A stretch of 43,415 bases of DNA from an uncultured Eubacteriales bacterium (GTDB taxonomy: Bacteria; Bacillota; Clostridia; Christensenellales; Aristaeellaceae), in contig CADBCY010000023.1 of assembly GCA_902793325.1 (NCBI GenBank), forward strand, positions 1 to 43,415. The letters run 5' to 3'. Made by a program: the position numbers and the translations under genes. Below are positions 29,980-38,224 of the stretch, in pieces (the stretch's first letter is position 1; each line of letters begins with the position of its first letter). A model generated the notes under the pieces. The model saw only the letters and a list, made by a program, of their open reading frames with translations, ran no database searches and was not told the origin of the DNA.

Positions 29980-31404
29980 CTATTCCTCGGCCCGGGTCGA
30001 CGCGATGGGCATGGTGATGGTGAAGGTGGAGCCCTTGCCGAACTCGCTCTGGGCCTCGATGTCGCCGCCGAGCATCTGCAGGGTCTGCTTCACGATGGAG
30101 AGGCCGAGGCCGGTGCCGCCGGTCTCCCTGGAGCGCGCCTTGTCCACGCGGTAGAAGCGGTCGAAGATATGCGGCAGATCCTCCGCGGGAATGCCCACGC
30201 CGGTGTCCGCCACGCGGATGACCGCCTTGCGCCCCGCGCGCGCCACCGAACAGCGCACCTCGCCGCCGCGCCCGGTGTACTTGATGGCGTTGTCGATGAC
30301 GTTGTAGATGACCTGCTGCAGCTTGAGCGGGTCGCCCATGACCTCCAGGCTGTCCTTCACCGTGCAATCCAGCTCGATGCCGTTCTCCCGCGCCAGGGGG
30401 GAGAGGCGCTTGACCTGCTCCTGCAAGAGGTCGCTGATGTTGAGCGGCGTCAGCTTCAGCTTCATGGTGCCGCTGTCGATGTTCACCAGCGTCAGCAGGT
30501 CGGACACGATGCGGTTCAGCCGGTCGATCTCCTTATTGACGTCGCCGAGAAATTCCTTGGTCATCTCGGGGTCGGGCGGGTCCTGGTACACCAGCGATTC
30601 GATCAGGATCTTCATGGTGCTCAGCGGCGTCTTTAGCTCGTGGGAGGCGTTGGAGACGAACTGGCTCCTGGCCTTGTCCAGCTTTTCCAGGCGCTCGGAC
30701 ATGGAGTTGAACGCCGCCGCGAGCTGCGCGAATTCGTTCTTGCCGCGCACGTTGACCCGCACGGACAGGTCGCCGCGGCTCATCTGCGCGATGCCGGCGT
30801 TCAGCTCGCCGATGGGCCGCGTGAAGGCGCGCGTGATGAACAGGTTGATGACGAACACCAGCGCCGCCACCAGCAGCAGCCAGAACAGTATGCGAAGCTG
30901 GATGTCGTGCAGGCTCTCGTAGATCTCCTGCACGTGGGAGATGTACACCAGCACGCCCACCAGCGCGCCGTCCTCGTAGATGCCGCTGGCGTAGAAGCCG
31001 GTCATGGCGCTGACGTTGGAGAACGTGGTGAGCGCCGCACGCACCCAGAAGGCGCCCGCGCCGCCCATGTCGTAGTAGCCGTAGTCGCTGCGCTCGCCGG
31101 CGAGCACGCTGCCGATCTCCCGGGTGATGAAGCGCGTGCCGTTCAGCCGGGAGCCGGTATCCACCTGCACCACGCAGTTGGCGTCCAGCACCAGCACGCG
31201 CCCCTGGTTCTCCGCCTCGGCGGTGTCCCGGGCCAGCGCGTACATGCTCTGCGCATCAAAAGCGACCAAATAACCGCTGAGCTGCTCGGCGAGCGTGTCC
31301 GCGATTCTCTGGTCGTCTCTGGATCGCTGGGTGAACAGGTACTCGCCCACCAGCTGAATCAACGAGAAGCCGATGACCGCGAAGGCCACCGCGATGATCA
31401 GCAC
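29980..31404 (-). CDS. walK: WalK-type sensor histidine kinase
   Basis: It has a transmembrane helix at the N-terminus, an extracellular sensor domain (about 30-160), a second helix (RILFWLLLVAALVFVINLFI), a HAMP domain, H-box VSNASHELKTPLST, N-box VIDNAIKYT, and G-boxes DTGVGIPAEDLPHIFDRFYR and GTGLGLSIVKQTL. WalK senses cell-wall state and phosphorylates WalR. GTG at 31404 lies within the first helix. The frame stays open upstream and encodes KTFIHSIRWKITLAY, a normal kinase N-terminus, back to an ATT at 31450-31452 overlapping the walR stop. The true start may therefore be that non-standard codon. Confidence 0.92.
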   Translation of the reverse strand: MLIIAVAFAVIGFSLIQLVGEYLFTQRSRDDQRIADTLAEQLSGYLVAFDAQSMYALARDTAEAENQGRVLVLDANCVVQVDTGSRLNGTRFITREIGSVLAGERSDYGYYDMGGAGAFWVRAALTTFSNVSAMTGFYASGIYEDGALVGVLVYISHVQEIYESLHDIQLRILFWLLLVAALVFVINLFITRAFTRPIGELNAGIAQMSRGDLSVRVNVRGKNEFAQLAAAFNSMSERLEKLDKARSQFVSNASHELKTPLSTMKILIESLVYQDPPDPEMTKEFLGDVNKEIDRLNRIVSDLLTLVNIDSGTMKLKLTPLNISDLLQEQVKRLSPLARENGIELDCTVKDSLEVMGDPLKLQQVIYNVIDNAIKYTGRGGEVRCSVARAGRKAVIRVADTGVGIPAEDLPHIFDRFYRVDKARSRETGGTGLGLSIVKQTLQMLGGDIEAQSEFGKGSTFTITMPIASTRAEE

Positions 31405-31447
31405 GTAGGCGAGGGTGATCTTCCAGCGTATGGAATGGATAAATGTC

Positions 31448-32140
31448 TTAATCCTTGTCTGTGAAATAGTAGCCCACTCCCCACTTGGTGAAGATGTATT
31501 CAGGCTGACTGGGCACCTTTTCGATCTTTTCTCTCAGGCGGCGGATGTGCACGTCCACCGTGCGCAGATCGCCAAGATAGTCGTACTTCCAGATGGTTTC
31601 CAGCAGGTTTTCCCGGGAAAACACCTTGCCGCGGTTGGTGACGAACAGCTGCAGCAGGTCGAACTCCTTGGCGGTGAGGTTCACCTCGCGCCCGCCCACG
31701 GTGACGGAGCGGTTGTTCACGTTCAACTGCATGTCGCGCACGGTGATGATGCGCTGGCCGCTCTCCTTCTGGAGCATGGCCGTGCGGCGGAAGATGGTCT
31801 TGATGCGGGCCTTGACCTCGAGGATGTTGAAGGGCTTGGTCATGTAATCGTCGGCGCCGTACTCCAGGCCGAGGATCTTGTCCATGTCGTCGCCCTTGGC
31901 GGTGAGCATGATGATGGACACGTTGCTCCGCTCGCGGATGCGCTGGCACACCTCGATGCCGTCGATCTTCGGCAGCATCACATCCAGCAGGATCAGGTCG
32001 TACTGTCCCGCGAAGAACTTGTTGATGGCTTCCTCGCCGTCGGCGGCGGAATCGGTCTCGTAGCCGTCCTGCTCCAGGGAATATTTCAAACCCTTGACAA
32101 TGAGGGGCTCGTCGTCGACTATGAGAATTTTCTTGGGCAT
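31448..32140 (-). CDS. walR: WalR-type OmpR-family response regulator
   Basis: The product is 230 residues. The receiver has the acidic pair DDEP, phospho-Asp53 (LILLDVMLPKIDG), Thr in MLTAKGDD and Lys in MTKPF. The winged helix is VNLTAKEFDLLQLFVTNRGKVFSRENLLETIW, then RTVDVHIRRLREKIE. It should control cell-wall hydrolase genes, possibly including the divergent dacF-like genes. ATG at 32140 follows AGGAGG. It heads walR-walK-GerMN. Confidence 0.93.
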   Translation of the reverse strand: MPKKILIVDDEPLIVKGLKYSLEQDGYETDSAADGEEAINKFFAGQYDLILLDVMLPKIDGIEVCQRIRERSNVSIIMLTAKGDDMDKILGLEYGADDYMTKPFNILEVKARIKTIFRRTAMLQKESGQRIITVRDMQLNVNNRSVTVGGREVNLTAKEFDLLQLFVTNRGKVFSRENLLETIWKYDYLGDLRTVDVHIRRLREKIEKVPSQPEYIFTKWGVGYYFTDKD

Positions 32141-32212
32141 TGCACTTCCTCCTGAGACTTCCTTCGCTGTCAATTGAAAACACTGACATTTCAAGTTCAT
32201 GATTTTGTTATC

Positions 32213-32241
32213 ATTATACACGAAAGTCGCAACAATTTCAA
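32213..32241 (-). promoter_or_regulatory. walR promoter
   Basis: On the minus strand TTGAAA (32236-32241) and TATAAT (32213-32218) are 17 bases apart, about 75 bases before walR. Confidence 0.75.
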
Positions 32242-32352
32242 GGGGATAGATTGAATTAATGGCAAACACGGTGAAAAGAATCCGGAATGTCATAATTTTG
32301 TCCAGAGAATATGACATTTGCTGCCCGATTGTTAGTTTTTTACGCCCCGTGC

Positions 32353-32381
32353 TGTACAAACCCCGCGGAGGATGCTATTAT
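32353..32381 (+). promoter_or_regulatory. Promoter of the first dacF-like gene
   Basis: TGTACA (32353-32358) and TATTAT (32376-32381) are 17 bases apart. The pattern GCTGTACAAA...GGATGCTAT is repeated before the second dacF-like gene at 34098. Confidence 0.6.
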
Positions 32382-32445
32382 TATTCTATCCTACGGGCAA
32401 AGCCCGGGAAAACGACGCCGGAATCCCGGCGACAGGAGATACGAT

Positions 32446-33999
32446 ATGCCCATTCGCAGGATGCTCCGCGCGGCACTCGCGGCCGCGCTGATTGTCGCGC
32501 TGTTCTGCGGCGCAGCCCTGGCCGACGTCATCCATGACGTTCCCGCCCTGGATGAAGAAGCGCTGTTCGGCGAGGCGCTGCTGCTGCTGGATGCGGATAC
32601 CGGCGAAGTGATCTATTCCAAGGACCCCGGCGTGCGCATGTACCCGGCGAGCACCACCAAGATCATGACCCTGCTGCTGGCGCTGGAGAGCGACATCGAC
32701 CTGGACAAGGTCGTGACCGTGCCCAAGGCGGCGGGGAAGATCCCCGAGGGAAGCTCCACCATCCCCGTCAAGCCCGGCGACAAGCTCACCTTCCGCGACC
32801 TGCTCTACGGCTTCATGCTCAATTCCGGCAACGACGGCGCGAACGCCATCGCCGTGCTGGTGGACGGCAGCATCGACGCATTCGTCGCCCGCATGAACGC
32901 CCGCGCGAAGAAGCTGGGCTGCAAGGGCACGCACTTCACCAACGCCCACGGCTACCACAACGAAAACCACTATACCACGGCCAGGGACCTCGCGCTCATC
33001 ACGCACGAGGCCATGAAGAACGAAACCTTCCGGCAGATCGTCGCCACGCCCGAGTGGAAGGTCACCCTGTCCCGCAACGGCAAGAAGCAGACGCTGGACA
33101 TCCCCTCGCGGGTACTGATGGTGCGCGAGGAGGAGAAGTTCTACTACGCCGACTGCACCGGCGTCAAGACGGGCTTTCACAGCAAGGCGGGCTACTGCTT
33201 CGTGGGCACCGCCACGCGCAACGGCGTGAACCTGATGTGCGTCACGCTGAACTGCCCCAAGGAAAACCAGAAGTGGTACGACGCGGCGCGGCTGTTCGAG
33301 TACGGCTTCGGACTGTACGCGCCCTACCCGCTGGGCGATCTGGCGCGGCAGGTGGCGGTGGAATACGCCGGCGCGACCATCGAGAACGCCTCCGACGAGG
33401 ACCCCGACAGCGGGAACCTGCGGATGGACCTCGGCGCGGTGGAGGACGGCGGCGCGACGCGCATGCTGATCGTGGACAGCGACGAATCGCTGGAAAACGC
33501 CCTGTCCGAGCTGCGGGCGGGTGCGCGCGTGGAATGGTCGCGCGAGCTCGTCGCCCCGGTCCAAAAGGGCGAAGCCATGGGGCGGGTGGTGTTCGAGCTG
33601 GCGGACGGCAGCTCGGCCTCGGTGGCGCTGCTCGCGTCCAGGGATGTGGCGGAGAAGGTCGTGGAGACGCCCGCACCCACGGAGCCCGAGAAGCAGCACG
33701 GCGGCGCGGCGACCCCCAAGACCCCCAAGACCCCGGGCAAACCGGGCGGCGGCCTGCCCGGCGATTCGAACGGCAACAGCGGCGCGAGCGAGAACGGCGC
33801 CGGGCTGCACGCCGGACTGATCGTGGCGCTCGCCGCGCTTGCGGCGCTGATCGCGGTGTTGATCGTCGCGGCCAGCATCAAAGAAAAGCGCCGAAGGGAG
33901 CGCCTTCGACGTCGCCGCGCGGCCCGTCGCAGCCAGGCTTCCGCGGTGCGCAGGGCGCCCGTCGCCGCGCGCGGCGGCGTCCGGCGCGGAGCGCGCTGA
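32446..33999 (+). CDS. D-alanyl-D-alanine carboxypeptidase (DacF-like), copy 1
   Basis: The product is 517 residues. A signal peptide (RRMLRAALAAALIVALFCGAALA) precedes the penicillin-binding domain with Ser69-T-T-Lys72 (YPASTTKIM), NSGNDGAN and CTGVKTGFHSKAGYC. A Pro/Gly-rich linker near residue 410-440, a membrane helix (LIVALAALAALIAVLIVAAS) and a very basic tail (RRRERLRRRRAARR) end the protein. It trims peptidoglycan side chains outside the cell. ATG at 32446 follows CAGGAGA. Copy 2 follows. Confidence 0.92.
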   Translation: MPIRRMLRAALAAALIVALFCGAALADVIHDVPALDEEALFGEALLLLDADTGEVIYSKDPGVRMYPASTTKIMTLLLALESDIDLDKVVTVPKAAGKIPEGSSTIPVKPGDKLTFRDLLYGFMLNSGNDGANAIAVLVDGSIDAFVARMNARAKKLGCKGTHFTNAHGYHNENHYTTARDLALITHEAMKNETFRQIVATPEWKVTLSRNGKKQTLDIPSRVLMVREEEKFYYADCTGVKTGFHSKAGYCFVGTATRNGVNLMCVTLNCPKENQKWYDAARLFEYGFGLYAPYPLGDLARQVAVEYAGATIENASDEDPDSGNLRMDLGAVEDGGATRMLIVDSDESLENALSELRAGARVEWSRELVAPVQKGEAMGRVVFELADGSSASVALLASRDVAEKVVETPAPTEPEKQHGGAATPKTPKTPGKPGGGLPGDSNGNSGASENGAGLHAGLIVALAALAALIAVLIVAASIKEKRRRERLRRRRAARRSQASAVRRAPVAARGGVRRGAR

Positions 34000-34007
34000 C
34001 CCGTACC

Positions 34008-34056
34008 GCGAACGCAGCGAGCAAAACGGCGGATTCCGCCGGCGCTTTGCGTTCGC
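34008..34056 (+). terminator. Hairpin between the two dacF-like genes
   Basis: GCGAACGCA pairs with TGCGTTCGC (34048-34056), with an inner GGCGG-ATT-CCGCC stem. There is no T-run, so it may be an attenuator or an RNA stability element rather than a full terminator. Confidence 0.35.
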
Positions 34057-34097
34057 AGGAAACTCCTGCCTGAATTGTTAGGATTCGCCCCATTCGC

Positions 34098-34126
34098 TGT
34101 ACAAAGTCCGAAAAGGATGCTATAAT
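34098..34126 (+). promoter_or_regulatory. Promoter of the second dacF-like gene
   Basis: TGTACA (34098-34103) and TATAAT (34121-34126) are 17 bases apart, in a context matching the first copy (GCTGTACAAA, AGGATGCTAT). Confidence 0.65.
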
Positions 34127-34160
34127 GGTTCCATATCGATTCATGATGCGAGGGAAAGAT

Positions 34161-35765
34161 ATGCTTCAGTATCGCAGGGGTCTGGCGGCGCTGCTGATCG
34201 CGCTGCTGCTTTTGTTGTACGCGCAGCCGGCGCTGGCCGTCACGCCGGAGGACTACAGCAGCAAAATGCCCCAGGTGCTCTCGGGGGACTACCTGTATTC
34301 CCAGGCCGCCCTCCTGATGGACGCCGACACGGGCGAGGTGCTGCTGGAAAAGAACGCGGACGAGCGCATGTACCCGGCCAGTACCACCAAGATCATGACC
34401 CTGCTGCTGGCGCTGGAGAGCGGCATTTCGCTGGATACCGAAATCGTCATCCCCCGGCAGGCGGCGGACGTGCCGGGCGACAGCTCGCTGGTGCCCGTCT
34501 ACCCCGGCGACCAGACCACCTTCCGCGACCTGCTGTACGGCTTCATGCTGTCCTCCGGCAACGACGGCGCGAACGCCGTGGCGACGCTGGTCGGCGGCGA
34601 CATCCAGCCCTTCGTGGAGAAGATGAACGAGCGTGCGCAGCAGCTCGGCTGCAACAGCACCCACTTCGTCAACGCCCACGGCTACCACGATCCCGACCAC
34701 TACACCACCGCGCGCGACCTGGCCATCATCACCCGCCAGGCGCTGACCATTCCCACCTTCCGCCAGATCGTCTCCACCTCCCGGTATTCGCTGAACGTCA
34801 TCCGGAACAAGGAGAGCCTCAGCATCCGCATCAACAACACCAACCCCCTGCTGAAGGAGGATTCGCCCTTCTACTACGACGGCTGCATCGGCGTCAAGAC
34901 CGGCTTCCACAGCATGGCCGGCCAGTGCTTCGTGGGCGCGTCGGAGCGCGAGGGCATCCGCCTCGTGGCCGTGGCGCTGAACTGCTCCACGCAGAATGAA
35001 AAGTGGCGCGACGCCATCCGCATGCTGAACTACGGCTACACCCAGTACACGTCCTACACGCTGGAGCAGCTCTTCAAGCAGGCCAGCTCCAGGATCGCCA
35101 CGGTGCGCATCTCCAACGCCATCAGCACCGACCCCTACAACGGCAACATGGACCTCGACATCGCCGAGATCAGCGACGCGGACTTCCGCGCCCTGGTGCG
35201 CTCCGACAGCGACGAGGAGATGGCAAAGGCCATCGACGACTTCGTCTCCCGCACGGAAATGGTCATCACCGACGACATGGTCGCGCCCATCTCCAAGGGC
35301 GAGATCATGGGCCAGATGCGCTACATCGCCCACACGGGCGAGACGATCACCGCGCTGCTGATCGCCAGCCGCGACGTGGCCGAGCAGCCCGCCGTGATCA
35401 CGCTGGAGGACATCATCCCCGTGCTGCGGTACTTCGAAAACCCGCTGGTGGGCATGCTGATCCTGGTCATACTGGCGATGCTGGTGCTGATCGGCGTGGC
35501 GCTGGCCGGCCGGCGCGCGCGGAAGGATCGCCGCCGCAGCCGCATCTACCACGCCAGGAAGCGCGAGTACGAGCGCTCCAGCGCGGAGGCGGAGCGCCGC
35601 CGCAGGCGCGGGCCGAGGCTGCAAGACGAAGAGGTCGACGCGCTGTTCGGCGGCCCCACCGCGGCGGAGCTGCCCGACGAGGAAGCGGACGACGCGGACG
35701 ATTACGACGAGGACTACGACGACGATCCGGACGGGGACGACGGCGATTTCCTCGACCTGTTCTGA
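34161..35765 (+). CDS. D-alanyl-D-alanine carboxypeptidase (DacF-like), copy 2
   Basis: The product is 534 residues. A signal peptide (RRGLAALLIALLLLLYAQPALA) is followed by Ser74-T-T-Lys77, SSGNDGAN and CIGVKTGFHSMAGQC. A C-terminal membrane helix (LVGMLILVILAMLVLIGVAL) is followed by a basic stretch and an acidic tail (EEADDADDYDEDYDDDPDGD). It shares long identical stretches with copy 1, such as MYPASTTKIMTLLLALES. The start at 34161 follows GAGGGAAAG; earlier in-frame Mets lack a site. Opposite tail charges suggest divided roles. Confidence 0.92.
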   Translation: MLQYRRGLAALLIALLLLLYAQPALAVTPEDYSSKMPQVLSGDYLYSQAALLMDADTGEVLLEKNADERMYPASTTKIMTLLLALESGISLDTEIVIPRQAADVPGDSSLVPVYPGDQTTFRDLLYGFMLSSGNDGANAVATLVGGDIQPFVEKMNERAQQLGCNSTHFVNAHGYHDPDHYTTARDLAIITRQALTIPTFRQIVSTSRYSLNVIRNKESLSIRINNTNPLLKEDSPFYYDGCIGVKTGFHSMAGQCFVGASEREGIRLVAVALNCSTQNEKWRDAIRMLNYGYTQYTSYTLEQLFKQASSRIATVRISNAISTDPYNGNMDLDIAEISDADFRALVRSDSDEEMAKAIDDFVSRTEMVITDDMVAPISKGEIMGQMRYIAHTGETITALLIASRDVAEQPAVITLEDIIPVLRYFENPLVGMLILVILAMLVLIGVALAGRRARKDRRRSRIYHARKREYERSSAEAERRRRRGPRLQDEEVDALFGGPTAAELPDEEADDADDYDEDYDDDPDGDDGDFLDLF

Positions 35766-36121
35766 CCGGGCGGCCAAATCGCGCCGCCCAATGCGCGATC
35801 GTATTGCCCAGGGAAGCGAGGGGGCTGTCCCGGACGAATTTCTCGGATCGACAGGATGCAGTGGCGGCGTTCGCTTCGCCGCCGCGCCCGGCCGGTCCGA
35901 AGGGTTCGCCCCGGGGCAGCCCCGTTCCCGGGTTTTTCCGTAAAATCCGCGCCTGTGGCTGCGAAATTAACGGATAATGTGCTATACTGATCCCGGTATG
36001 GTTTGCGGCCCCGTCGCATACAGAGGGCATGGCAGACCGCCCGCGACAGCGTGAATTGAGCGCGCGCCCGTGCGAGGCGGCGTTTTGGATACGACCCATT
36101 CCGCAAAAAGGAGGTACCGGT
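35766..36121 (+). promoter_or_regulatory. Intergenic region with rnjA promoter
   Basis: An uncalled 356-base gap. It has a hairpin GGGCGGC...GCCGCCC at 35768-35789 without a T-run. A probable promoter follows: TGCGAA (35960-35965), 17 bases, then TGCTATACT with -10 at 35983-35988. About 130 bases of leader precede rnjA. The -35 is weak. No gene was found in it. Confidence 0.45.
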
Positions 36122-37795
36122 TTGTCTAAAAAATCAAAGGAAGCGAAACTGAAGATCATCGCCCTGGGCGGCCTCGGCGAGATCGGCAAAAACCTGTACG
36201 TATATGAATATCAAAACGACATCATCGTGGTGGACCTCGGCTCCATATTCCCCAGGGAGGACATGCCCGGCGTGGACCTGGTGATCCCCGACACGTCCTA
36301 TCTGGAGCACAACCGGGACAGGATCCGCGGCTACTTCATCACCCACGGCCACGAGGACCACATCGGCGCGGTGCCGTATGTGCTCCGAAACTTGCCCGCG
36401 CCGCTGTACGGCACGAAGCTGACGCTGGCGCTGTGCGAGCACAAGCTGAAGGAGCACCGGCTGCTGGGGGTCGCGCCGCTGAACGTCGTCAGCGAGGGCG
36501 ACGTCATCCAGGCGGGCTGCTTCAAGGTGGAGTTCATCCACGTGAACCACTCCATCCCCGGCGCCTGCGCGCTGGCGATCACCAGCCCCGTGGGCACGGT
36601 GATCCACAGCGGTGACTTCAAGGTGGACTACACACCCCAGGACGGCGCGCCCATCGACCTCGGGCGGCTGGCCCGGCTGGGGCAGAAGGGCGTGCTGGCG
36701 CTGCTGTGCGACTCCACGAACGCCGAGCGCCCGGGCTACACCATGTCGGAGAAGAAGGTGGCGGCCACCTTCAACGACCTGTTTGCCAAGGCGGACGGCC
36801 GCGTGATCATCGCCATGTTCGCCAGCAACGTGCACCGCATCCAGTCGGTGGTGGATTCCTGCGTGCGCTTCGGCCGCAAGATCTGCCTGGTGGGGCGGAG
36901 CATGATCAACGTGTCCAAGGTGGCCATGCAGCTCGGATACCTGACGATCCCCGCCGGCACGCTGATTCCCGTGGAGGAGCTGGACCGCTACCCCGACAGC
37001 CAGATCGCCGTCATCACCACCGGCAGCCAGGGCGAGCCCATGAGCGGCCTGTCCCGCATGGCCTTTGCCGAGCACCGCAAGCTGGAGATCCGCGAGAGCG
37101 ACATGGTCATACTGTCCGCCACGCCCATCCCCGGCAACGAAAAGTCCGTGTCGCGGGTCATCAACCAGTTGATCCGCATCGGCGCGAACGTCATCTACGA
37201 TTCGCTGGTGGAGGTGCACGTCTCCGGCCACGCCCGGCAGGAGGAGCTCAAGCTGATGCATTCGCTGGTGAAGCCGAAGTTCTTCATCCCCGTGCACGGC
37301 GAGTACCGCCACCTGTACCACCACGCGAACCTGGCGCGCGCACTGGGCATGCCGGACGACAACATCGCCATGGTGGAGATCGGCGACGTGATCGAGCTCG
37401 GCCCCGACAGCCTCGACGTCACCGGCGAGGTGCCCAGCGGTTCCGTGCTGATCGACGGCCTGGGCATCGGCGACGTCGGCGCGGTGGTGCTGCGCGACCG
37501 CAAGCACCTCTCGGAGGACGGCCTCCTGATCGTGGTCATGGGCCTCGACCACGAGCTGGGCAGCGTGGTGTCCGGCCCGGACATCATCAGCCGCGGCTTC
37601 GTGTACGTGCGGGAGTCCGACGAGCTGATGGAGGGCGCGCGCGAGGCCGCGGCCAGGGCCATTAACGCCTTCGGGCCCGTCGATTCCTCCGACTGGAACC
37701 GTCTGAAGAACGACGTGCGCGATTCCGTGCAGCGCTACATCTTCGATACCATCAAGCGAAACCCGATGATCCTGCCGATCATCGTCGAGATCTGA
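36122..37795 (+). CDS. rnjA: Ribonuclease J
   Basis: The product is 557 residues. The metallo-beta-lactamase motif is FITHGHEDHIG (His75, His77, Asp79, His80). The beta-CASP region has LLCDSTNAERPG, FASNVHRIQ, TGSQGEPMSGLSRM and HVSGHARQEELK, and FFIPVHGEYRHL is the usual RNase J core. It is a 5'-3' exonuclease and endonuclease of mRNA decay. The start is TTG at 36122 behind AAAGGAGG; the longer open frame upstream has no ribosome site. ylbF and mltG follow on the same strand. Confidence 0.96.
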   Translation: MSKKSKEAKLKIIALGGLGEIGKNLYVYEYQNDIIVVDLGSIFPREDMPGVDLVIPDTSYLEHNRDRIRGYFITHGHEDHIGAVPYVLRNLPAPLYGTKLTLALCEHKLKEHRLLGVAPLNVVSEGDVIQAGCFKVEFIHVNHSIPGACALAITSPVGTVIHSGDFKVDYTPQDGAPIDLGRLARLGQKGVLALLCDSTNAERPGYTMSEKKVAATFNDLFAKADGRVIIAMFASNVHRIQSVVDSCVRFGRKICLVGRSMINVSKVAMQLGYLTIPAGTLIPVEELDRYPDSQIAVITTGSQGEPMSGLSRMAFAEHRKLEIRESDMVILSATPIPGNEKSVSRVINQLIRIGANVIYDSLVEVHVSGHARQEELKLMHSLVKPKFFIPVHGEYRHLYHHANLARALGMPDDNIAMVEIGDVIELGPDSLDVTGEVPSGSVLIDGLGIGDVGAVVLRDRKHLSEDGLLIVVMGLDHELGSVVSGPDIISRGFVYVRESDELMEGAREAAARAINAFGPVDSSDWNRLKNDVRDSVQRYIFDTIKRNPMILPIIVEI

Positions 37796-37842
37796 CGGCG
37801 GAACCCGCGGGGGAGCCGCGCCGTCAAACACGGAGGATACCA

Positions 37843-38193
37843 ATGAATCCCTACGACCAGGCCCACGCGCTGGCGCGGGCGCTGAAGGACAGCGAAGAAT
37901 ACCGGGAGTACATGCGCCTGAAGGAGGTCGCCTACGACGACTCCACCAACAAGGCGCTGCTGGACGAATACAAGCGGCTGCAGTTCCGCATGCAGGTGAA
38001 GCTGGCCTCCGGCGAAAACATGCCGGAGGAGGACTTCAAGCGCCTGCAGCAGATCGGCGCGCTGTTGCAGTTCAACCCGGACGTGAGCGCCTACCTGCTG
38101 GCCGAATTCCGGTTCCAGCGGATGCTGTCCGACATCTTCAAGATCCTGGGCGAGGTCGCCGGGATCGACCTGGACATGCTGGCCCAGGGATGA
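37843..38193 (+). CDS. YlbF/YmcA-family protein
   Basis: The product is 116 residues and largely helical. Its signature is YDQAHALARALKDSEEYREY, LLDEYKRLQFRMQ and FNPDVSAYLLAEFRFQRMLSDIFKIL. In Bacillus, YlbF with YmcA and YaaT modulates RNase Y and phosphorelay. Here it lies 47 bases after rnjA, so a role in RNA turnover is plausible. Ribosome site CGGAGG precedes ATG. Confidence 0.88.
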   Translation: MNPYDQAHALARALKDSEEYREYMRLKEVAYDDSTNKALLDEYKRLQFRMQVKLASGENMPEEDFKRLQQIGALLQFNPDVSAYLLAEFRFQRMLSDIFKILGEVAGIDLDMLAQG

Positions 38194-38224
38194 GCGCCGC
38201 CCCGTGCGACGGTTTGGAGGTACT

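Noticed and set aside
28418-30367. 649-codon frame through the GerMN gene and the end of walK
   Set aside because: The N-terminal third is the shadow of walK; the lipoprotein signal and ribosome site place the start at GTG 29929.
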